From: Gammaproteobacteria bacterium
GTDB taxonomy: Bacteria; Pseudomonadota; Gammaproteobacteria; Magnimaribacterales; AG-339-G14
Direction: 5' to 3'
Length of the DNA stretch: 5,058 nucleotides
Assembly: GCA_002689405.1 (NCBI GenBank)
Contig: NZFZ01000046.1
Span: forward strand, 4,525-9,582
In this document: piece by piece, positions 1 to 5,058 of the stretch
Layout: every line of letters begins with the position of its first letter
How positions within the stretch are numbered: the stretch's first letter is position 1
Notes under the pieces: model-generated
What the model was told of the DNA's origin: nothing
Database searches by the model: none
The model's input: only the letters and a program-made list of their open reading frames with translations
Program-made: the position numbers and the translations under genes

Positions 1-206
1 AAGCTATCCAATTCCATTCTGGCAATTTTATTGTCTTCCTTCAATTTAACAATTTTATTTTCTAAGATTATTTTTTCTTGAGTCATTTTGTCTAACCGAC
101 CAATGCTATTTTCCCCGTAAAAGATTCCTATAATATAAAATAAAATTAAAAAAATAAGTATCAGAAATACACTTGGAAAAAAATAATTTTTAATATTGTC
201 TATCAA
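1..206 (-). CDS. ftsB: Cell division protein FtsB, 3' partial, TTG start
   Basis: FtsB is a small bitopic inner-membrane protein that forms the FtsQ-FtsB-FtsL complex and helps switch on septal peptidoglycan synthesis. From a TTG start at 206, 68 residues are visible before the left edge; the family is usually about 90 to 105 long, so roughly a third is missing. The protein begins MIDNIKNYFF, followed by one hydrophobic span (about residues 11-30, SVFLILIFLILFYIIGIFYG) and then GENSIGRLDKM, where E. coli FtsB has a similar Gly-containing turn after its membrane segment. From about 37 onward comes a charged coiled-coil region (RLDKMTQEKIILENKIVKLK) rich in Leu, Ile, Glu and Lys. Its place directly after eno is the standard position of ftsB in Gammaproteobacteria. 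The start overlaps the eno stop TGA, so translation is likely coupled. Identification rests on position, topology and coiled coil, since FtsB sequences are poorly conserved. Confidence 0.88.
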   Translation of the reverse strand, partial: MIDNIKNYFFPSVFLILIFLILFYIIGIFYGENSIGRLDKMTQEKIILENKIVKLKEDNKIARMELDS

Positions 207-1489
207 TTTATTAACTCCTGCCTACCGAGAAACTCTAAATCTTCCATAGCATCAATCATTAACAATCTATTATATTTTGAAGTTCTATCTGACCTTGACG
301 GCGCACCAGTTTTTATTTGCCCAGCTCCAGTGCCGACAGCTAAATCGGCAATAAAATTATCTTCTGTTTCACCAGAACGATGAGAAATTACGCACTTATA
401 GTTATGTTGATAAGCCAAACATATAGTTTCAAAAGTTTCAGAAATTGTTCCAATTTGGTTAATTTTTACTAAGACTGAGTTGGCAATATTTCTGTCAATG
501 CCCTCTTGAAGAATATCTTTATTGGTTACAAATAAATCATCACCAACCAACTGAGTTTTCTTACCAAGTTTTTTAGTGAGACTCTCCCATCCAACCCAAT
601 CGTTTTCATCGAGTCCGTCTTCAATTGAAGTAATAGGATATTGATTAGCTAAATTGGAAAGATACTCAATTAATTCATCTGACGATAACTTTTCTTTATT
701 TGAAAAAACATATTCCTTATTTTTTAACAATTCTGTTGCAGCGCAATCCAGCGCAAAGGTTACATCTTTATCAACTTCATATCCTGCTTCTTGGATGGAG
801 CTGGATATTAAATCGAGCGCTTCTTCAGCCGAATCTATTCCAGGAGCAAATCCACCTTCATCTCCAACTGCAGTAGAAAAGCCTTTTTTATTCAATGTTT
901 TTTTTAAAAAATTAAATACTTCCACGCCGCATATGAGACCTTCTTTAAAGGAAGAGAACCCAACTGGCTGAATCATAAACTCCTGAAAGTCTAACTGATT
1001 ATTAGCATGTGCTCCCCCGTTTAGAATGTTCATCATGGGAAGAGGCATCTTCATTTTTACTTCTGAAAAAAAATTTTCCCTAAAATAATTATGAATATAT
1101 TCGTATAAAGGCTTTTTTTCTGCACTTGCTGACAACCTACAGTAAGCCAATGATAGAGAAAGGATAATATTTGCACCAAAATTTTTTTTATTTTCCGTCC
1201 CATCCAGTTCTATTAGTTTTGAATCGAATTCAACTTGAGAGCCTATCTTCATACCAATTAGTTCTGGAAATAAATTCTCCTCTGCATTTTTAATAACCTG
1301 TGCAACTCCTTTACCATTAAAATTGTTGCCGCCATCTCTTTTTTCTATTGCTTCTCTGGAACCGGTTGAAGCGCCAGATGGAACGAAACCAATTTCTTTA
1401 AAATCATCATCTGTATCTATCAAAGCCGCAATTGTTGGGGTTCCTCTGGAATCAAGGATTTCAAACGCTTTAATTGCTTTGATTTTCAT
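203..1489 (-). CDS. eno: Enolase (phosphopyruvate hydratase)
   Basis: Interconverts 2-phosphoglycerate and phosphoenolpyruvate in glycolysis and gluconeogenesis; in many Proteobacteria it also binds RNase E in the degradosome, which cannot be judged here. The 428 residues match the family (432 in E. coli). The N-terminal domain carries ILDSRGTPT (11-19) and the mobile loop SGASTGSREA (38-47). The barrel domain has His161 in NGGAHANN, Glu170, catalytic acid/base Glu211 (VGDEGGFAP), Mg ligands Asp248, Glu290 (SIEDGLDENDW) and Asp317 (LVGDDLFVTN), catalytic base Lys342 (LVKINQIGT), the phosphate-binding SHRSGETED (369-377) and Lys393. All catalytic residues are present, so it should be functional. 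The motif usually read as GANAILGVSLA is here GANIILSLSLA, a mild divergence in a structural helix. It starts 4 bases after kdsA, and its stop TGA overlaps the start of ftsB. Confidence 0.98.
   Translation of the reverse strand: MKIKAIKAFEILDSRGTPTIAALIDTDDDFKEIGFVPSGASTGSREAIEKRDGGNNFNGKGVAQVIKNAEENLFPELIGMKIGSQVEFDSKLIELDGTENKKNFGANIILSLSLAYCRLSASAEKKPLYEYIHNYFRENFFSEVKMKMPLPMMNILNGGAHANNQLDFQEFMIQPVGFSSFKEGLICGVEVFNFLKKTLNKKGFSTAVGDEGGFAPGIDSAEEALDLISSSIQEAGYEVDKDVTFALDCAATELLKNKEYVFSNKEKLSSDELIEYLSNLANQYPITSIEDGLDENDWVGWESLTKKLGKKTQLVGDDLFVTNKDILQEGIDRNIANSVLVKINQIGTISETFETICLAYQHNYKCVISHRSGETEDNFIADLAVGTGAGQIKTGAPSRSDRTSKYNRLLMIDAMEDLEFLGRQELIN
215..219 (-). promoter_or_regulatory. ftsB Shine-Dalgarno (AGGAG) inside eno
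   Basis: AGGAG on the minus strand lies in the last codons of eno (Gln-Glu), 8 bases before a TTG codon at 206-204. It is the strongest ribosome-binding site in the window and its spacing is optimal. It decides the ftsB start, because that frame contains no ATG or GTG between the upstream in-frame stop (TAG at 224-222) and the conserved region. Confidence 0.75.
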
Positions 1490-1490
1490 T

Positions 1491-1495
1491 TTCCT
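1491..1495 (-). promoter_or_regulatory. eno Shine-Dalgarno nested in the kdsA stop
   Basis: The junction reads TAGGAAAATG on the minus strand: the kdsA stop TAG supplies the first bases of AGGAA, and the eno ATG follows one base later. The spacing is shorter than the usual 5 to 9 bases, so reinitiation by ribosomes ending kdsA probably contributes. The protein alignment, with a normal enolase N-terminus, fixes the start despite the tight spacing. Confidence 0.5.
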
Positions 1496-2315
1496 AAAAA
1501 CCTTTCACTGCCTGATCAACAGCATTGACTTTACTTAACAGAGTTTCAAATTGATCTAAAGGCGTTGCCGATGGACCATCGCAAAGAGCTTCTTCAGGAT
1601 TGGGATGGACTTCTATGAATAGGCCAGCTATGCCCAAAGATACTCCGGCTTTGGCTAAGTCTTCAGCTTGATCTCCTCTACCGCCTGCAGCAGTTTTTCC
1701 CTGACCGGGAAGTTGAAGAGAATGAGTTACATCAAAAATAATTGGGCAATTGAATGTTTTTAACTTAGACATGCCCAACATGTCTACAACCAAATTGTCA
1801 TAGCCAAAAGAAGTGCCCCTTTCACAAAGCATGACTTGATCATTGCCAAAGTTTCTACATTTTTCAATGATATTTTTCATTTGATCAGGAGATAAAAATT
1901 GTCCTTTTTTTATGTTTAATGGCTTTCCAGACTGGGAAGCTTCTCTGATGAGATCTGTTTGTCTGCATAAAAAAGCAGGTATTTGAATAATATCAACAAC
2001 CTCTGCTATTTGTTCGACTTGGCTTATTTCATGAATGTCAGTAATAAGTTGATAGTCGCTTTTTTTTAATTCTCTAAAAATTTCTAAGCCTTTTTCAAGA
2101 CCTGGTCCACGATATGAATCTACAGATGAGCGATTGGCTTTATCAAAAGAAGCTTTAAAAATGAATGAATTCCCCTGAGCTTCAGTAATTTTTTTTAATC
2201 TTTCAGCAACCTTGAAAGTAAGCTGATCGTCTTCTAAAACATTTAAACCAGCAATGACGCAAAGTTTGTTGGAATTTGAAATTTCTGTTTTTGCAATTTT
2301 TACTAAATCACTCAT
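1494..2315 (-). CDS. kdsA: 3-deoxy-8-phosphooctulonate synthase (Kdo-8-phosphate synthase)
   Basis: Condenses phosphoenolpyruvate with D-arabinose 5-phosphate to give Kdo-8-phosphate, the precursor of the Kdo sugars that join lipid A to the rest of lipopolysaccharide; it is a cytoplasmic TIM-barrel enzyme. The 273 residues are close to the family's usual 280 or so. Visible signatures are FKASFDKANRSS (53-64), RGPGLEKG (69-76), CRQTDL (117-122), KKGQF (136-140), CERGTSFGYDNLVVDML (164-180), FDVTHSLQLPG (194-204) and HPNPEEALCDGPSA (237-250). Asn25 in AGLNVLE occupies the site that holds the metal-binding Cys in metal-dependent members, so this one is predicted to be the metal-independent type, as in E. 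coli and Pseudomonas. The start ATG lies 3 bases after the pyrG stop with only a poor purine-rich stretch before it, so translation is probably coupled to pyrG. The enzyme consumes the product of the next gene, eno. Confidence 0.97.
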   Translation of the reverse strand: MSDLVKIAKTEISNSNKLCVIAGLNVLEDDQLTFKVAERLKKITEAQGNSFIFKASFDKANRSSVDSYRGPGLEKGLEIFRELKKSDYQLITDIHEISQVEQIAEVVDIIQIPAFLCRQTDLIREASQSGKPLNIKKGQFLSPDQMKNIIEKCRNFGNDQVMLCERGTSFGYDNLVVDMLGMSKLKTFNCPIIFDVTHSLQLPGQGKTAAGGRGDQAEDLAKAGVSLGIAGLFIEVHPNPEEALCDGPSATPLDQFETLLSKVNAVDQAVKGF

Positions 2316-2318
2316 TTT

Positions 2319-3953
2319 TTACTTAGAGTTTAACTTAGCAGCTTTAATAAATCCTTTGAAAAGCGGATGCGCATTTATTGGATCGGATGTGAATTCAGGA
2401 TGAAACTGACAGCCAATGAACCATTTGTGGTTCTTAATTTCAATTGCTTCGACCAAGGTATCGTCTTCAGATTTTCCAACTACAGTCATACCATTTTTAT
2501 TAAATGCTGACTCATAATTGCTATTAAATTCATATCTATGTCTGTGGCGTTCAAAAATTTTGAGTTTTTTGTAAAGCTTTGCCATCTTGCTATTTTTCTT
2601 TAAATGGCATACCTGACTTCCTAAACGCATAGTACCCCCTTTGTCAGAGTCTTCCGACCGATACTGAATAAGTCCATCTTCATCAAGCCATTCTGTAATC
2701 AATCCTATTACTGGATGCTGAGTGTTCTTCTTAAACTCAGTACTGTCAGCATCCAATTTCAATACGTTTCTTGCAAATTCTATGACCGCAACTTGCATCC
2801 CTAAACAAATCCCAAAATAAGGGATGTTATTTTCTCTAGCAAACTTTGCTACGTTAAGCATTCCTTTGATGCCTCTATTTCCAAATCCTCCTGGAATTAA
2901 AATACCATCAGCTTCTAAATTTTCTACTCCCTTATTGAATCTTTCAGAATCTATGTGCTCAATTTTAACGTTTGTCTTATTATGGATACCCGCATGAATT
3001 AAAGCTTCATTTACTGATTTATATGAATCTACCAATTCAGTATATTTACCTACCATCGCGATTTTAGTCTCTCCTTTTTGCTCTGATTCAAGTTTAGTAA
3101 CCCTTTTCCAATCATTAAGTTTTGGCTTAGAACACTTTAATTTTAGTTTTTCTACTATTTGCTGATCTAAGCCTTGTTTATTCATCATTACAGGGATTGC
3201 GTATATTGAAGGCACATCAGGTAATGTAAAAACACAATCTTCATTTACGTTGGTAAACAAAGCAATTTTTCTACAATCTGCTTTTGAAAGATTTTGTTCA
3301 GATCGACAAATCAAAATATCTGCTTGCAGACCATGAGATAACAGACTTTTCACAGAATGTTGAGTTGGTTTTGTTTTAGTTTCTCCTGATGATGCTAAAT
3401 AAGGAACGAAAGTTAAGTGTGTAAATAGTGTCCTTTCAGATCCCAACTCAAGTTTCATTTGCCTTATTGCTTCTAAAAAAGGTTGTGACTCAATATCGCC
3501 AACGGTTCCACCAATTTCTATAATTGCGATGTCATTATCGCCTGCACCATAGGAAATTCTTTTTTTAATCTCATCCGTAATATGAGGAATTACTTGCACG
3601 GTTGAACCTAAAAATTCTCCCTTTCTTTCTCTTTTAAGAACATCTTCATACACTTGACCTGCAGTAAAATTATTTTTATGCGACATTTTAGAGTTCAAAT
3701 ATCTTTCATAATGTCCAAGGTCGAGATCGGTTTCAGAACCATCTTCTGTGACAAAAACCTCGCCATGTTGAAAAGGACTCATTGTGCCAGGATCAAGGTT
3801 TATGTATGGATCAAGCTTCATCACTGTAACTTTTAACCCTCTACTCTCTAAAAGAGAGCCTAGTGAAGCAGAAAGAATACCTTTGCCGATAGAAGATACT
3901 ACTCCACCAGTTACAAATAAGAATTTAGGATTTTTTGAAGCCATCTTTTTCAT
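2319..3953 (-). CDS. pyrG: CTP synthase (glutamine-hydrolysing)
   Basis: Converts UTP to CTP using ATP and ammonia released from glutamine; it is the last step of de novo pyrimidine nucleotide synthesis and acts in the cytoplasm as a tetramer. At 544 residues it is full length (about 545 in E. coli). The N-terminal amidoligase domain (about 1-270) has [13 protein letters not shown] with P-loop Lys24, the [13 protein letters not shown] block, Asp76 in [13 protein letters not shown] and Glu146 in [13 protein letters not shown], the expected Mg-ATP ligands. The C-terminal class I glutamine amidotransferase domain (about 297-540) has the catalytic triad Cys383 (GICLGMQ), His518 and Glu520 (QFHPEF), plus the oxyanion-side PGGFGNRG. 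All key residues are present, so it should be active. The start is uncertain: ATG at 3953 and ATG at 3944 (MKKM) are both plausible and neither has a clear Shine-Dalgarno sequence; the second would give 541 residues. It is probably the first gene of the operon with kdsA, eno and ftsB. Confidence 0.98.
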   Translation of the reverse strand: MKKMASKNPKFLFVTGGVVSSIGKGILSASLGSLLESRGLKVTVMKLDPYINLDPGTMSPFQHGEVFVTEDGSETDLDLGHYERYLNSKMSHKNNFTAGQVYEDVLKRERKGEFLGSTVQVIPHITDEIKKRISYGAGDNDIAIIEIGGTVGDIESQPFLEAIRQMKLELGSERTLFTHLTFVPYLASSGETKTKPTQHSVKSLLSHGLQADILICRSEQNLSKADCRKIALFTNVNEDCVFTLPDVPSIYAIPVMMNKQGLDQQIVEKLKLKCSKPKLNDWKRVTKLESEQKGETKIAMVGKYTELVDSYKSVNEALIHAGIHNKTNVKIEHIDSERFNKGVENLEADGILIPGGFGNRGIKGMLNVAKFARENNIPYFGICLGMQVAVIEFARNVLKLDADSTEFKKNTQHPVIGLITEWLDEDGLIQYRSEDSDKGGTMRLGSQVCHLKKNSKMAKLYKKLKIFERHRHRYEFNSNYESAFNKNGMTVVGKSEDDTLVEAIEIKNHKWFIGCQFHPEFTSDPINAHPLFKGFIKAAKLNSK

Positions 3954-3968
3954 ACAAGATGGTTCATA

Positions 3969-3977
3969 AGTATATCA
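3969..3977 (-). promoter_or_regulatory. Possible extended -10 promoter for pyrG-kdsA-eno-ftsB
   Basis: On the minus strand the spacer before pyrG reads TGATATACT, a TG-N extended -10 element with a hexamer matching TATAAT at five of six positions. No good -35 hexamer sits 16 to 18 bases upstream, which an extended -10 can tolerate. A start site about 7 bases downstream would leave a leader of only about 9 bases before the first pyrG ATG, or about 18 before the ATG at 3944. AT-rich DNA yields such matches by chance, so this is tentative. Confidence 0.3.
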
Positions 3978-4019
3978 GAATAGTCTTAAGCTACTTAGAA
4001 AAACTTTATCAGAGATAAA

Positions 4020-5058
4020 TTAAATGGATATAAACTGACCTTCTTCTACTTCTTCTGATTGATCAAGCGGCCTTGAAAGAGAAGCCCAATCAATTTCTCC
4101 ATCCGTTGGCCAGTCCTGGTAATCCAAAACACCTAGTTCATCATACAAAGGTTTGACTTTATCAGTTAATAAGCCAATTCTTGCCAAATTAGGTACGACT
4201 CTTGTAAACAACAAGTGTTGGAAGTTGTTGGTAACATCGGACTTACTTTGAAAAGCAATGGCATCTTCCACATCCCATCCAAAATGTTCATATACTTCTG
4301 AAGACATCAATCTACCTCTCATCACAACACAAGCCTCATAAGCAAATTGAGCTCTTTCCTCTCTTTCTTCGTCAGAAAGGGTTTTTACAAACTCCTCTAA
4401 ATAATTTACTCCAAACGTCACGTGTCTTGCCTCATCTCTAATGATTAGATAAAGCATATCTTTAAAAACAGGGTCAAAAGTACCTTGTCTCGCAAGATTA
4501 AAAGCAGCAAGAGCAAGTCCTTCTATAATTATTTGCATCCCAATGAATTTGAGGTCCCATCTTGGGTCAGTCAAAATTTTATCAAGTAAAGACTTAAGAC
4601 CCGTTCCTACGGGATACATAATGCCAACTCTAGATTGGATATATTTATTAAATGCTTCAACATGTCTTGCTTCATCAAAGGTTTGAGATGCGGCATAAAG
4701 CTTTGCATTGAAAGTTGGAGCACAAGATACGAGTTGCGAAGCTACTAACAAAGCTCCTTGTTCGCCATGCAAAAATTGGCTTAAAGACCAAGCTCCTCTA
4801 TGACTCATGAAAGTGAATTTATCTTCTGTGGAGAGCTTTTGATAAGGTTCGTAATCGTCCCAGAATATAGGAGGAGGTGAATCTCCTCTTTCAGGTAAAG
4901 GTCTGTCCCAATCTATATCTTTTTCTACATTCCAATTAAGATCTTTTCCAAGTTCGTAAAGTCTTTTAATTCTATTATCTTGAACCGTATAGTCCCAATT
5001 GTAAGAGCCTGTTAAGGGAGTGCTAAAAATTTCAGCTATATCAGTGACTTCTTCCTTA
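4020..5058 (-). CDS. Ferritin-like di-iron carboxylate protein (AurF/R2-like fold), 5' partial
   Basis: Probable non-heme di-iron protein of the ferritin/R2-like superfamily; the substrate is unknown. The frame is open to the window edge: about 83 residues (first full codon at 5057) precede the first internal Met at 4808, so the true start lies outside and 345 residues are visible. The N-terminal part is Trp- and Asp-rich (YNWDYTVQDNRIKRLYE, then DLNWN and DIDWDRPL). Counting from 5057, the core has Glu99 (HGEQGAL) followed by DEARH with Glu129 and His132, then Glu179 (IIEGLAL) followed by a second DEARH with Glu209 and His212. Both pairs read E-X28-D-E-X2-H, which supplies the four carboxylates and two histidines expected of a di-iron site in a four-helix bundle. 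That signature is known from N-oxygenases such as AurF and from related oxidases. An oxygenase or oxidase role is inference; a ribonucleotide reductase small-subunit relative or an iron-binding protein is also possible. No signal peptide can be judged. It ends 66 bases before pyrG and is probably a separate transcription unit. Confidence 0.85.
   Translation of the reverse strand, partial: KEEVTDIAEIFSTPLTGSYNWDYTVQDNRIKRLYELGKDLNWNVEKDIDWDRPLPERGDSPPPIFWDDYEPYQKLSTEDKFTFMSHRGAWSLSQFLHGEQGALLVASQLVSCAPTFNAKLYAASQTFDEARHVEAFNKYIQSRVGIMYPVGTGLKSLLDKILTDPRWDLKFIGMQIIIEGLALAAFNLARQGTFDPVFKDMLYLIIRDEARHVTFGVNYLEEFVKTLSDEEREERAQFAYEACVVMRGRLMSSEVYEHFGWDVEDAIAFQSKSDVTNNFQHLLFTRVVPNLARIGLLTDKVKPLYDELGVLDYQDWPTDGEIDWASLSRPLDQSEEVEEGQFISI

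Noticed and set aside
654..971. Plus-strand open frame of 105 codons inside eno
   Set aside because: It lies wholly antisense to a well-conserved enolase, shows low-complexity Ser-rich composition and resembles no family I know.
1064..1080. A and T homopolymer runs in eno considered as programmed slippage sites
   Set aside because: The reading frame is intact and the protein full length through these runs; they reflect AT-rich Lys and Phe codons.
1323..1538. Plus-strand open frame across the eno-kdsA junction
   Set aside because: It is antisense to two clear genes, with no ribosome-binding site or recognisable protein signature.
3654..3969. Two overlapping plus-strand open frames opposite the start of pyrG
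   Set aside because: Both are antisense to the strongly conserved N-terminal domain of CTP synthase and overlap each other; they are shadows of its codon pattern.
3983..4000. Small inverted repeat TAAG-TAG-CTTA in the spacer before pyrG, considered as a terminator for the di-iron gene
   Set aside because: The stem is only 4 base pairs, lacks GC pairs in number and is not followed by a T run on the minus strand, so it does not support an intrinsic terminator.
4020..4808. Di-iron gene taken as complete from the ATG at 4808
   Set aside because: The frame stays open for 83 more codons to the window edge and that stretch looks like real protein (YNWDYTVQDNRIKRLYE), so the ATG at 4808 is an internal Met just before the first metal-binding helix.

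Overview
All five genes in this window lie on the minus strand, so transcription runs from the right edge to the left edge. The DNA is AT-rich, coding density is near total, and the largest gap between genes is about 66 bases. The order pyrG-kdsA-eno-ftsB is a housekeeping block typical of Gammaproteobacteria and some Betaproteobacteria. KdsA means the organism makes Kdo, so it has a Gram-negative outer membrane. Low GC, compact genes and minimal spacers suggest a streamlined, probably marine gammaproteobacterium such as one of the SAR86 type. That lineage call is inference and cannot be confirmed from five genes.

Layout from right to left. First is a ferritin-like di-iron carboxylate protein of unknown substrate, cut off at its N-terminus by the window edge. 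A 66-base spacer follows, carrying a possible extended -10 promoter. Then come CTP synthase (pyrG), Kdo-8-phosphate synthase (kdsA), enolase (eno) and the N-terminal part of a small divisome protein (ftsB), cut off by the left edge. pyrG to kdsA and kdsA to eno are separated by 3 and 4 bases, and ftsB overlaps the end of eno, so these four genes almost certainly form one operon.

The functions fit together loosely. PyrG makes CTP, which KdsB uses to activate Kdo as CMP-Kdo. KdsA uses phosphoenolpyruvate, the product of enolase, to make Kdo-8-phosphate. FtsB is part of the FtsQ-FtsB-FtsL complex that controls septal cell-wall synthesis. The grouping thus couples nucleotide, envelope and division functions. 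The di-iron protein has no evident link to the operon.

I found no convincing new system. The points most worth a second look are the uncharacterised di-iron protein with two identically spaced metal motifs, the TTG start of ftsB overlapping the eno stop codon, and the weak translation signals at pyrG. No RNA genes, mobile elements, CRISPR arrays or notable repeats were seen.
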